From assembly GCF_028475105.1 (NCBI RefSeq), contig NZ_CP116936.1, positions 1,612,001 through 1,676,000 on the forward strand: 64,000 nucleotides of DNA, in the 5' to 3' direction. The translations under genes and the position numbers were made by a program. A model generated the notes under the pieces. That model did not search any database and had not been told where the DNA came from. It saw nothing but the letters and a program-made list of their open reading frames with translations. Within the stretch, counting starts at the first letter, position 1. Every line of letters begins with the position of its first letter. The stretch is from Micromonospora sp. LH3U1. GTDB lineage: Bacteria; Actinomycetota; Actinomycetes; Mycobacteriales; Micromonosporaceae. Shown piece by piece: positions 32,879-41,938 of the stretch.

Positions 32879-35212
32879 ATGGCCTGCCGGTGCGGTCCAC
32901 CCGCAGTGGGCGGATCCTGCCGGCGGATCAGCCAGTTCGTGCTGAAGGTGCACAGCCGGTGCGACCTCAGCTGCGACCACTGCTACGTCTACCAGCACGC
33001 CGACCAGACCTGGCGTGGTCGACCGGTGCGAATGCCACCGGCCACGGTCCGGGCCGCCGCACGGCGCATCGCGGAGCACGCCCGCGAGCACGAGCTGCCG
33101 GTCGTGCACGTGGTGCTGCACGGGGGTGAGCCGCTGCTGCTGGGTGCTGCCGGGCTGCGCGAGGTGCTGGCCGAGCTGCGGACGGCGATCACGCCGTGGA
33201 CGTTGCTCGACCTCCGCATGCAGACCAACGGCGTGTTGCTCGACGAGGAGCTGTGCCGGCTGCTCGTCGAGTACAACGTGCAGGTCGGTGTGTCGTTCGA
33301 CGGTGACCGTGCCGCCAACGACCGTCACCGGGTCTTCGCCCACGGCGGCAGCAGCCATGACCACGTCCGGCGAGCCCTGGCCCTTCTCCGGCAGCCGGAG
33401 CACCGCGTCAGCTACGCCGGCATCCTCTGCACGGTCGACGTTCGCAACGACCCCGACCGGGTGTACGAGGCACTGCTGGCCGAGAGCCCTCCCCGGGTCG
33501 ACCTGCTGCTGCCACACGCCACCTGGGACAACCCCCCGGAGCGCCCCGGGCCCCGGGCCACCCCGTACGCGGATTGGCTGGAACGGCTCCACCGGCGCTG
33601 GGTGGACGACGCGCGTCCCGTGTCGATCCGGCTGTTCGAGGCGTTGCGGCCCGGCGGCGGCGGCACCGAGGCGTTCGGCCTCGCGCCGGCCGACGTTCTG
33701 GTGATCGAGGCGGACGGCAGTTGGGAGCAGGTCGACTCGCTGAAGACCGCCTACCACGGCGCGGCCGGCACCGGGTTCGACGTGTTCGGCCATTCCGTGG
33801 ACGAGGCCGCCCGGCACCCCGGGGTCGCGATCCGACAGGACGGTGTGGACGGGCTCTGCGCGACCTGCCGAGCCTGCCCGGTGGTCGACCGATGTGGCGG
33901 CGGCCTGTACGCCCACCGCTGGCGCACCGGCTCCGGCTTCGACAACCCCTCGGTGTACTGCGCCGACCTGCTCCAGCTCATCGACCGCGTAGACGCGTAC
34001 CCGGAGCCCGCTTCCGCCGCGCCGAGCGAGTGGTCCGCCGCGTTGCCGGTCGACGAGCTGCTGGACGACCTGGCCACCGGGCACGGGTCGGCGCCGACGC
34101 TGGCGCTGCTCGCCGCCACCCAGCTCTCCATCACCCGGGCGCTGCTGGTGGCCTGCCGGGACATGGTCGGCCCCACAGCCGCCTGGGAGCTGCTCGTCCA
34201 CCTCGATCAGGCGGCGCCGGAGGCGGTCCGGGCGGTCCTGGAGCACCCCTTCGTTCGGCCCTGGCTGGTGCATCGCCTCGACTCGTCGGCGCGGTCCCGC
34301 GTCAGCCCGGCGCTCGACCCGCTGCCGGCGCTCGCCGTCGCCGCGGCTCTCCGGGCGGGCGTTCCGGCCACGGTGCACGTCCCGGTGCGGGCCGATGCGA
34401 TCACGTTGCCCACGCTCGGCGGCCTGCTGCTGCCCGGCCTGGGTGAGAGCGCAGAGGTGACCGTCCGGCCGGGTGAATTCCGGGTTCGGGGTGGGACCGC
34501 CGAGCGGACGGTGCTCCTCGATCCGGTCGAGCCGTCGGCCGGCTGGCGACCGACACGCGACGTGCCGGTTTCCGCTGGGCGGTTCCTCGTCGAGGACGGC
34601 GACCCGTACCGGGACTGCTACGGCCAGCCGGTGGCACCTCGCCTGGAGGCCCCGGCGGCGCGGGCGTTGGGCCGTACCCTGGCCGAGGCCTGGCAGGTCG
34701 TGCACCGGGACGTGCCGGCGCACGCGGCGGCGCTCGACGGCGGTCTGCGCGCCGTCGTGCCGCTGGCACCCGACCCGGCGCGACCGTTGCGGAGTGCGAC
34801 CGCCCGGCACGCGTTCGGCGCGGTCGCCGTCACCACCGACCCGGACCCGGAGACGATGGCGGAGCTGCTCGTGCACGAGTGGCAGCACGCCAAGCTCGGA
34901 GCCGTGCTCGACCTGTACGACCTCGTCGAACCCGGGCAGGGCACCCGGATCCGGGTGCCCTGGCGTCCCGACCCGCGGCCACCCGAAGGCGTGTTGCAGG
35001 GGGTGTACGCACATCTGGCTGTCACCCAGGTGTGGCGGTCCCGGGCGGCCGCCGACGGCGGGGACGCGTCGGCGCACGCTGCCCGTTTCCTGGCCTGGAC
35101 CCGGGACGGCGTCGACGCGCTGCTGGGCAGTCGGTCGCTCACCGCGGCGGGCGAGCGGTTCGTCGGGCAGATGCGTCACGCCCTGGAGGAGACCTGTGTC
35201 GGGTCCAGATGA
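32879..35212 (+). CDS. fxsB: FxsB radical SAM/SPASM maturase with C-terminal HEXXH domain
   Basis: 777 residues. The N-terminal radical SAM domain has the cluster motif CDLSCDHC (Cys28, 32, 35) and GGEP (VLHGGEPLLLG). A Cys-rich SPASM-like segment near 320-360 (CATCRACPVVDRCGGGLYAH, then a Cys in SVYCADLL) holds auxiliary clusters. From about residue 385 a second domain of nearly 400 residues carries HEWQH at 666-670, the HEXXH motif of zinc-dependent hydrolases, as in other FxsB proteins. Expected: it cross-links the FxsA tail, and the HEXXH part may cleave or otherwise modify the peptide (inference). ATG 32879 directly follows fxsA. Confidence 0.92.
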   Translation: MACRCGPPAVGGSCRRISQFVLKVHSRCDLSCDHCYVYQHADQTWRGRPVRMPPATVRAAARRIAEHAREHELPVVHVVLHGGEPLLLGAAGLREVLAELRTAITPWTLLDLRMQTNGVLLDEELCRLLVEYNVQVGVSFDGDRAANDRHRVFAHGGSSHDHVRRALALLRQPEHRVSYAGILCTVDVRNDPDRVYEALLAESPPRVDLLLPHATWDNPPERPGPRATPYADWLERLHRRWVDDARPVSIRLFEALRPGGGGTEAFGLAPADVLVIEADGSWEQVDSLKTAYHGAAGTGFDVFGHSVDEAARHPGVAIRQDGVDGLCATCRACPVVDRCGGGLYAHRWRTGSGFDNPSVYCADLLQLIDRVDAYPEPASAAPSEWSAALPVDELLDDLATGHGSAPTLALLAATQLSITRALLVACRDMVGPTAAWELLVHLDQAAPEAVRAVLEHPFVRPWLVHRLDSSARSRVSPALDPLPALAVAAALRAGVPATVHVPVRADAITLPTLGGLLLPGLGESAEVTVRPGEFRVRGGTAERTVLLDPVEPSAGWRPTRDVPVSAGRFLVEDGDPYRDCYGQPVAPRLEAPAARALGRTLAEAWQVVHRDVPAHAAALDGGLRAVVPLAPDPARPLRSATARHAFGAVAVTTDPDPETMAELLVHEWQHAKLGAVLDLYDLVEPGQGTRIRVPWRPDPRPPEGVLQGVYAHLAVTQVWRSRAAADGGDASAHAARFLAWTRDGVDALLGSRSLTAAGERFVGQMRHALEETCVGSR

Positions 35213-36020
35213 GCAGGATATGTCCACACTGGGCCGTCCTCGCCTCGCCGACGACCTGCGGGCGTTGGGCGTCCGCCCGGGTGTGTGCCTCGTGGTGCAC
35301 TGCGGCCTCCGGCGGGTGGGCCCGCTGGAGCACGGCCCCGCGACGCTCGCCGGCGCCCTGCGGGACGTCCTCGGCCCGGCGGGCACGCTGCTCGTGCCCA
35401 CCCACACCGACGGCAACTCGACCACCTCCCGGGCACATCTGGCGGCCATCGCCGGCATGGATCGGGCGCAGCGCGACAGATACGAGGCGGCGCTGCCGGG
35501 CTGGGACCGCCGAACCACCCCCTCCCAGCGGATGGGTGCGCTCGCCGAGTACGTCCGGTGTGCCCCCGGCGCCGTGCGCAGCGATCATCCGCAGACCTCG
35601 TTCGCCGCGCTCGGCCCACGGGCCCGGCAGCTCACCGACGGCCACGACCTCACCTGCCATCTGGGGGAACGCTCCCCGGTCGGCGGCCTCTACGCGGCGG
35701 ACGGGCAGATCCTGCTGCTCGGCCTCGGCTACGAGGCGTGCAGCGCCCTGCACCTGGCCGAGTACCGGCTTCCCTCGCCGCCGCCCGAGCGCGACTACCG
35801 CTGCTTCCGGCTCGTCGACGGGCGCCGGGTCCGCCTCGACTTCCGTGCTCTCGACCTGGACGATCGCGACTTCCCCACGGTGGGCGCCGCGCTCGACGAC
35901 GCACCGTTCGTTCAGCACGGTCAGGTTGGTCGGGCGAGCGCCCGCCTGCTGCCCGCGCGCCCTGCGGTGGACTTCGCGGTCGGCTGGTTCGCCGCGAACC
36001 GCTTGGCGGCGCAACGTTGA
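35196..36020 (+). CDS. AAC(3)-family N-acetyltransferase in the fxs operon
   Basis: 274-residue member of the aminoglycoside 3-N-acetyltransferase family, with LVVHCGLRRVGPLEHGPATL, the GPAGTLLVPTHTD stretch, RSDHPQTSFAALG and the HLGERSPVGGLYAADGQILL region. Start GTG 35196 is chosen for the strong GGAGGAG 4 nt upstream and overlaps the fxsB end by 17 nt; ATG 35220 is an alternative (266 residues). Position inside an FxSxx operon suggests that it acetylates the peptide product or a related amine, not an antibiotic. Resistance to aminoglycosides cannot be assumed. Confidence 0.85.
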   Translation: MSGPDEQDMSTLGRPRLADDLRALGVRPGVCLVVHCGLRRVGPLEHGPATLAGALRDVLGPAGTLLVPTHTDGNSTTSRAHLAAIAGMDRAQRDRYEAALPGWDRRTTPSQRMGALAEYVRCAPGAVRSDHPQTSFAALGPRARQLTDGHDLTCHLGERSPVGGLYAADGQILLLGLGYEACSALHLAEYRLPSPPPERDYRCFRLVDGRRVRLDFRALDLDDRDFPTVGAALDDAPFVQHGQVGRASARLLPARPAVDFAVGWFAANRLAAQR

Positions 36021-36072
36021 CGCGGGGATTACGCTGATGTTCCGGCCGCAGGGGGAGGGCGGAGGGGCAGCC

Positions 36073-36732
36073 ATGAGCACAGTGGACGCACCCTCCAGAA
36101 CGCGCGCCCCGCTCTTCTTCCTCAGCTACTCCAGAGCGCCGGTCGGCCGCGCCACCGGCAAGCCCGCCGAGTACGTCTCCCGGTTCTTCGAGGACCTCTC
36201 CGTCCATGTCAGTGAGCTGGTCGGCCCGGTGACCGGGGTGGACGCCGGCTTCCTGGACAGCTCCATCGCCGGCGGGGAACGCTGGAGCCCGGAGCTCCTC
36301 CAGGCCGCCGGCACCTGCCAGGTCTTCGTTCCGCTGGTGTCCAGCGCGCTGCTCGGCAGCGACTGGTGTGGCCGCGAGTGGGACGCGTTCTCCCGCCGAC
36401 GGATCATCCCGCGGCACAGCTCCGCCTCCGCCCACGAAACGGCGATCGTGCCGGTCACCTGGTCGCCGACGAACGGCACAGCACTGCCTCGGGTGCTCCG
36501 CGACATCCAACGGTTCTCCCCGACCGCCATGCCGGATCCCGACATCGCGGTGCACTACCAGCGGGATGGGGTCTATGGCTTGCTGACCATGCAGTGGGAG
36601 AACGCGTACCGGGCGGTGGTCTGGCGGCTCGCGCAGCGGATCGTGGCCATCCACCGGTCGTACCTGGTGGAGCCCTGGGTGCCGGCGAGCGTGGACGAGC
36701 TGTGCAACCGGTTCGCCGAGGAGCCGGGATGA
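36073..36732 (+). CDS. TIR-like protein of the FxSxx-COOH system
   Basis: 219 residues. TIR-like fold from residue 14: FFLSYSRAP (strand A), GVDAGFLDSSIAGGERWSPE (BB-loop region), CQVFVPLVSSALLGSDWCGR with Glu102 following. The WC-xx-E arrangement matches the position of the catalytic Glu in NAD-cleaving TIR domains, so catalysis is possible though unproven. ATG 36073 follows GGAGGGG. It overlaps the next, also TIR-like, gene by ATGA. Its role in the FxSxx system is unknown. Confidence 0.82.
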   Translation: MSTVDAPSRTRAPLFFLSYSRAPVGRATGKPAEYVSRFFEDLSVHVSELVGPVTGVDAGFLDSSIAGGERWSPELLQAAGTCQVFVPLVSSALLGSDWCGREWDAFSRRRIIPRHSSASAHETAIVPVTWSPTNGTALPRVLRDIQRFSPTAMPDPDIAVHYQRDGVYGLLTMQWENAYRAVVWRLAQRIVAIHRSYLVEPWVPASVDELCNRFAEEPG

Positions 36733-38000
36733 GCCCGCCGGCGGACCGGCGCCGATCGGCGGCGCGAGGGACGTACTTCTTCCTCAGCTATGCCCACTCG
36801 CCGCCGGCGCCGGGCGCCCGGGCCGACGCCGACGTCTGGGTCGGCCAGTTCTTCACCGACCTGGCCGACGAGGTGCGGCGCCAGGCGCGACCGGTGGCCG
36901 GCATGCGGATCGGCTTCTTCGACCAGCAGATCCCGCTGGGCGCCGACTGGAAGGCGGCACTCGCCGAGGCACTCGGTGACGCCGAGGTCTTCGTCCCGCT
37001 CTACTCGCCCGGCTACTTCAGTCGCCCGTGGGCGTTGGGGGAGCAGGAGTCCTTCCGGGCCCGGCTGGCCGCCGCCGGCCCGGCCCGGGCCACCGCTGGC
37101 CATCTCACCCCGGTGCTGTGGATCCCGTTCCACCCGTGGGAGACCCATCCGGAGCTGGACGGCGCCCTGGACCTGGGCCGGGACGTCCCGGAATACGCCG
37201 AGGACGGCCTTCGCGCGTTCTGCATGCTGGCCTCCTACCGGGCGCAGTACGAGCTTCTGCTGAGCCGGCTGGCGAGCCGGATCGTGCACACCGCCGAGCG
37301 GCGACCGCTGGGCCCGTCCCGGGCGCCCGGCCTCGACGAGGTCGTCCGCCCGGCGCCGACCGACCCCGACTTCGTCGTCGCCGTCCTGGCCCCGACCCAG
37401 GACCGTCTGCCGACCGACCGCGACCCCGCCGGCTACGCCGCCAAGAGCCAGCTCTGGCGGCCGTACGGGCGCCGCCAGGAGCTGCCCGTCGCCGAGTACG
37501 CGGCCAGCACCGCCGAGCGCCTCGGGCTGTCCGCCCGCACGGAGGACTTCGTGCAGGCCGCCGGGCTGCTCGATCGTCGACCGGCGGTGCTGCTGGTCGA
37601 CCCGTGGATCGCGGCGGCGCCGGATGCGCCCGAAGTCCTCGCCCGCATGCTGCAAGGCCTGCGGGAGTGGGTCGTCCCGCTGGTGGTCACCGACGACGAC
37701 GACAGCCAGGACGCCACCCGATGGGCGACGAAGATGACGCAGCTCCTGCACGACGCCGGTCTGCCCCAGGTGAAGCAGGCGTGCAGCATGCCGGAGTTCG
37801 CCGATCTGATGCCGGCGCTGGTCACCGAGGCTCGCCGCCAGTTCCTCAAGTACGGCCCGGTCGTCTCCTTCGAGCCACCGCCGGAGCCGGTGCCGAGCCT
37901 GCGCGACGGCCTGTCCGCCGCCGGCCCGACCGTTACGTCCGACCCCGCGTCCCCGCCTGATGATCCGGCCCCACCGCGTCCCCACGGAGAAAACCGATGA
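36729..38000 (+). CDS. fxsC: TIR-like protein FxsC
   Basis: 423 residues. The N-terminal TIR-like domain (residues 15-215) has TYFFLSYAHSPP, GFFDQQIPLGADWKAALAEA and EVFVPLYSPGYFSRPW with Glu105 four residues after Trp101. The C-terminal half (about 220-390) matches the FxsC C-terminal domain in outline: VVAVLAPTQDRLP, SQLWRPYGRRQELPVAEYAA and AGLLDRRPAVLLVDPWIA. A Pro-rich tail ends the protein. ATG 36729 and the 3' end both overlap neighbours by 4 nt, so it is translationally coupled to the first TIR gene and to the NB-ARC/TPR gene. Confidence 0.85.
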   Translation: MSPPADRRRSAARGTYFFLSYAHSPPAPGARADADVWVGQFFTDLADEVRRQARPVAGMRIGFFDQQIPLGADWKAALAEALGDAEVFVPLYSPGYFSRPWALGEQESFRARLAAAGPARATAGHLTPVLWIPFHPWETHPELDGALDLGRDVPEYAEDGLRAFCMLASYRAQYELLLSRLASRIVHTAERRPLGPSRAPGLDEVVRPAPTDPDFVVAVLAPTQDRLPTDRDPAGYAAKSQLWRPYGRRQELPVAEYAASTAERLGLSARTEDFVQAAGLLDRRPAVLLVDPWIAAAPDAPEVLARMLQGLREWVVPLVVTDDDDSQDATRWATKMTQLLHDAGLPQVKQACSMPEFADLMPALVTEARRQFLKYGPVVSFEPPPEPVPSLRDGLSAAGPTVTSDPASPPDDPAPPRPHGENR

Positions 38001-41000
38001 ACAACGATCGCGAAGGCCAGGTCGTCACCTTCTACTCGTTCAAGGGTGGGACGGGCCGAACGATGGCGCTGGCCAACGTGGCCTGGATCCTCGCGGCCAG
38101 CGGTCGGCGGGTGCTTGTCGCTGACTGGGACCTCGAGTCACCCGGCCTGCACCGCTTCTTCCACCCGTTCCTCGATGCCGAGGCGATCCAGGGCACCAGC
38201 GGCGTGATCGACATGATCCGCGACTACGAGTGGGAGACGACCCGGGTCGACGACCGGCCGGATCGCTGGATGGAGCAGTACGCCCGGGTCGGACGGCACG
38301 CCTTCTCGCTGCACTGGAACTTCCCGAACGGCGGCGGCCTCGACTTCCTCTCCGCGGGCCGGCAGAACAGCGACTACGCCGTCTCGGTGAGCGGGCTGGA
38401 CTGGGACAACTTCTACAACCGGCTGGGCGGGGCGCAGTTCTTCGAGGCGCTGCGCGCCGACATGAAGCGCCAGTACGACTTCACCCTGATCGACAGCCGA
38501 ACGGGGTTGAGCGACGTCGCCGACATCTGCACCCTGCACCTGCCGGACACGCTGGTCGACTGTTTCACGCTCAGCGACCAGGGCATCGACGGCGCGGCCC
38601 GGGTGGCGCACTCGGTGCGGGACCGGTACCGGCGGCGGGACATCCGGGTCCTGCCGGTGCCGATGCGCGTCGACCAGGCCGAGAAGGAGCGGGCCGAGGC
38701 GGGTCGGCTGCTGGCCATGCGCCGGTTCGCCGGCTTGCCGGCGGGCATGACCGAGGCGGAACGGCGGCGATACTGGGCCGCCGTCGAGGTCCCGTACCGG
38801 CCGTTCTACGCGTACGAGGAGACACTGGCGACGTTCGGGGACCCGCCCGGTTCGCCGACGTCGCTGCTGGCCGCGTTCGAGACGTTGACCGGGATCCTCA
38901 CCGATGGCGCGGTGACCGCGTTGCCGCTGATGGACGAGTCGGTGCGGGAGCGGGGCAAGGCTCGCTTCCGCCGACGTACCGAGGCGGTCGACGACCAGAT
39001 CGTGCTCCGTTGCGCGCCGGAGGACGCCATCTGGGCCGAGTGGCTGGAGCGGGTGCTCAGCTCGGCCGGGTTGCGGGTGGTGGAGCCCACGGCAGCCGTC
39101 GGGTCCGCCGCCACGCCCGCCCCGCGCACGCTGACCGTGGTCTCGCCGGCGTACGTGGCAACGCCGTCCAGCGGTCTGCCCGACCGCGACACGAGCACCG
39201 GCTCCACGGCCCTTGCCGTGTACGTCGCCGACCTGCGCCCGCTGGCGGAGTTCCCTTCCCAGAGCTCCACCAACCTGGTCAATGTGAGCGCCGCGACCGC
39301 CGTGGAGCGGGTGTTGCGGCTGGTCGGCCGGCCGGTCCCGTCGTCAGCGGACGGTCCGGCGGGTGGGTCCGCCCGTTATCCCGGCGCCGAGCCGTTGATC
39401 TTCAACGCCCCGAACCGGAACGCCCGGTTCACCGGCCGGGAGGACGACCTGGCGCGACTGCGCGGGCAGTTGCAGAGCGGGGGCAGCGCGGTGGTGCTGC
39501 CGGTCGCCCTGCAGGGCATGGGCGGCGTCGGCAAGACACAGGTGGCTCTGGAGTACGTGCACCGGTTCAAGGCCGCGTACGACGTGGTCTGGTGGATCGT
39601 GGCCGACCCGCCGCAGTTCGTCGACACCGCCCTCGCCGACCTCGCCAACCGCCTCGGCATCCTCGCCGGGCCCACCCTGCCCGACACGGTCCGGTCGGTG
39701 CTGCAGGTGCTGAGCCGGGGCGAGCCGTACGAGCGGTGGCTCGTCGTGCTCGACAACGCGGAAGAGCTCGACCAGATCGAGCCGTTCCTGCCGCAGGGCC
39801 CCGGCCATGTCCTGCTGACCTCCCGCAACCGCGCGTGGGGTGATCGGGCGAACCCGATCCAGGTGGACGTCTTCGACCGCACCGAGAGCGTCGCGCACCT
39901 CGCCCAGCGGGTGCCCACGATCAGCGCCGAGGAGGCCGACCGTGTGGCCGAGGCGCTCGGCGACCTGCCGATCGCGGTGGCCGCGGCGGGTGCGTGGCTC
40001 GCCGACACCGGCACGTCGGTCGCGGACTACCTGCGGCAGATCGAGCGGCACGGCCCCAGCGCGCTCTCCGTGGAGGCCACCTGGGACCTGTCGCTGAACC
40101 GGCTGCTCGACCAGGCCCCTGCCGCGTACCGGCTGTTGCAGCTCTGCTCGGTGCTGGCCCCGGAGATCGCCCTCGAACTCATCTACAGCGACGAGATGGC
40201 GGCAGCCCTCGTGCCGTTCGACCCGTCGGTGTCGGAGCGGCTCGTACGCGGCGCCCTGGTGCAGCAGATCAACCGGCTGGCGCTGCTCAAACTCGACGTC
40301 CAGGGCGGCCGGGTCCAGGTGCACCGGCTGTTGCAGGCGGTGGTCCGCGACCGGATGACCGAGGACGAGATCATCGCCGCCCGACACCAGGCGCACCTGG
40401 TGCTGGCCGCGTCCCGGCCACGCGGCGACGTGGACGACCCGACCACCTGGGCCCGGCTGCGCATGCTCTGGCCGCACCTGGAGGTTTCCGAGGCGCTGAC
40501 CTGCCCTGACGAGTCGGTGCGTCAGCTGCTGATCGACCGGGTCCGTTATCTATGGCAGCGCGGCGGCCTGGACCAGGCCGACGGGTTCAGCCAGGAGGTG
40601 GACGACACCTGGTCCGCTCGGCTCGGCGACGCGCAGGACGAGACCGAGACGACGGCGCTGGGACGACAGTTGCTGCACCTGCGGTTCAACCGGGCGAACA
40701 TTCTGCGCAGCCTGGGCCGGTTCGACGAGGCCCGGGACCTGGACGAAGCGGTGCTGGCCGAGCAACGCCGGCTGCTGGGCCCGCTGCATCCGCACAGTCT
40801 GATGACCGCCGGAAGCCTCGGCGGTGACCTGCGGGCGCTCGGTCGCTACGCCGAGGCCCTGGAACGGGACCGGTCCACCTACGCCTCGTGGCTCCAGGTG
40901 TTCGGCGAGGACCACCCGCGGACGTTGAGCGCGGCCAACAACCTCGCCGTCTCGTACCGGCTGGTCGGCGACTACCGGTCCGCCCGCCGGTGGGACGACG

Positions 41001-41866
41001 AGGTGCACCAGCGGCGGCGCCTGGTGCTCGGCCCCACCCACCCGTACACCCTGGTCTCCGCCGTCCGCCTGGGCAGCGACCTGCGGGAAGCCGGCGAGTA
41101 CGAGAGGTCGGCGACCCTGCTGCGCACGGTGTACGACGCGTACTGCGAGGTGCTCGGGCCGGACGACGGCCAGAGTCTCGCCGCCCAGGTCAACCTGGCG
41201 GTGTCACTGCGCAGCGCCGGTCGGGGAGCCGAGGCCGCGCCGATGTTCGAGACGGCCTACCGCGAGCTCGACGAACGCTTCGGGCCGGACAACCCGGACA
41301 CGGTGGCGTGCCGGTCGAGCCGCGCGGCGAACCTGTTGGCCGTCGGCGACGCGGCCCGGGCGTTGACCGAGTTGATCGCCGTCAGCCAGGCGTACGAGGA
41401 GCAACTCCGGCTCGGCCCGGAGCACCCGCACACCCTGGCGACGCTGAGCAACATCTCCGCCGCCGAGCGCGCACTCGGCCGTCGATCGGAAGCCCGCGTA
41501 TCGGCTGCCCGGGCGGCCGGCGAGTTGCGCAAGGTGGTCGGCCCCGACCACCCGCACACCCTCGCGGCAGAGGTGAACCAGGCGGTGTGCCTCGCCGAGG
41601 AGGGTGACTGGGAGTCGGCGCGGGACCGGCTGCGGGAAACCGCCGGCCGGCTGGCCGCGGTGATCGGTGCGGACCACCCCGACACGCTGCGCTGCCTCGG
41701 TGACCTCGCCCTGGTGTCGAAGCGGGCCGGCGACGGCGCTCCCGCCGAGGACGTCAGCAGCGTGGCGGACCGGCTGGCCGAGGTGATCGGCCCTGAGCAT
41801 CCGACCGTGCAGACCCTGCGCGAACGGCGGTTCATCGTCCGGGTGATCGACCCGCACACGATCTGA
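37997..41866 (+). CDS. fxsT: FxSxx-COOH system ParA-like/NB-ARC/TPR protein
   Basis: 1289-residue STAND-type protein. Residues 1 to about 270: ParA/MinD-like ATPase with deviant Walker A KGGTGRT (16-22) and TLIDSRTGLSDVADICTLHL. About 325-440: a degenerate TIR-like segment. About 465-760: NB-ARC ATPase with P-loop GMGGVGKT (507-514), WLVVLDNAEEL and HVLLTSRNRAW. About 880-1270: kinesin-light-chain-like TPRs marked by nine GPxHPxTL-type motifs (for example GEDHPRTL, GPEHPHTL, GADHPDTL). Such proteins switch on ligand-driven oligomerisation; the ligand could be the FxsA product, which is inference. It is the last gene of the operon, before a strong hairpin. Confidence 0.9.
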   Translation: MNNDREGQVVTFYSFKGGTGRTMALANVAWILAASGRRVLVADWDLESPGLHRFFHPFLDAEAIQGTSGVIDMIRDYEWETTRVDDRPDRWMEQYARVGRHAFSLHWNFPNGGGLDFLSAGRQNSDYAVSVSGLDWDNFYNRLGGAQFFEALRADMKRQYDFTLIDSRTGLSDVADICTLHLPDTLVDCFTLSDQGIDGAARVAHSVRDRYRRRDIRVLPVPMRVDQAEKERAEAGRLLAMRRFAGLPAGMTEAERRRYWAAVEVPYRPFYAYEETLATFGDPPGSPTSLLAAFETLTGILTDGAVTALPLMDESVRERGKARFRRRTEAVDDQIVLRCAPEDAIWAEWLERVLSSAGLRVVEPTAAVGSAATPAPRTLTVVSPAYVATPSSGLPDRDTSTGSTALAVYVADLRPLAEFPSQSSTNLVNVSAATAVERVLRLVGRPVPSSADGPAGGSARYPGAEPLIFNAPNRNARFTGREDDLARLRGQLQSGGSAVVLPVALQGMGGVGKTQVALEYVHRFKAAYDVVWWIVADPPQFVDTALADLANRLGILAGPTLPDTVRSVLQVLSRGEPYERWLVVLDNAEELDQIEPFLPQGPGHVLLTSRNRAWGDRANPIQVDVFDRTESVAHLAQRVPTISAEEADRVAEALGDLPIAVAAAGAWLADTGTSVADYLRQIERHGPSALSVEATWDLSLNRLLDQAPAAYRLLQLCSVLAPEIALELIYSDEMAAALVPFDPSVSERLVRGALVQQINRLALLKLDVQGGRVQVHRLLQAVVRDRMTEDEIIAARHQAHLVLAASRPRGDVDDPTTWARLRMLWPHLEVSEALTCPDESVRQLLIDRVRYLWQRGGLDQADGFSQEVDDTWSARLGDAQDETETTALGRQLLHLRFNRANILRSLGRFDEARDLDEAVLAEQRRLLGPLHPHSLMTAGSLGGDLRALGRYAEALERDRSTYASWLQVFGEDHPRTLSAANNLAVSYRLVGDYRSARRWDDEVHQRRRLVLGPTHPYTLVSAVRLGSDLREAGEYERSATLLRTVYDAYCEVLGPDDGQSLAAQVNLAVSLRSAGRGAEAAPMFETAYRELDERFGPDNPDTVACRSSRAANLLAVGDAARALTELIAVSQAYEEQLRLGPEHPHTLATLSNISAAERALGRRSEARVSAARAAGELRKVVGPDHPHTLAAEVNQAVCLAEEGDWESARDRLRETAGRLAAVIGADHPDTLRCLGDLALVSKRAGDGAPAEDVSSVADRLAEVIGPEHPTVQTLRERRFIVRVIDPHTI

Positions 41867-41873
41867 TCGGGTC

Positions 41874-41913
41874 GGCGGGCGGGCGGGTCGGGCAGGTGGC
41901 CCGCCCGCCCGCC
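41874..41913. terminator. Terminator ending the fxs operon
   Basis: Perfect 14-bp stem GGCGGGCGGGCGGG / CCCGCCCGCCCGCC with a 12-nt loop, 8 nt after the stop, between converging genes, so probably bidirectional. Confidence 0.8.
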
Positions 41914-41938
41914 GGTCTGGCCGTGCCGCCCCGCAGGC

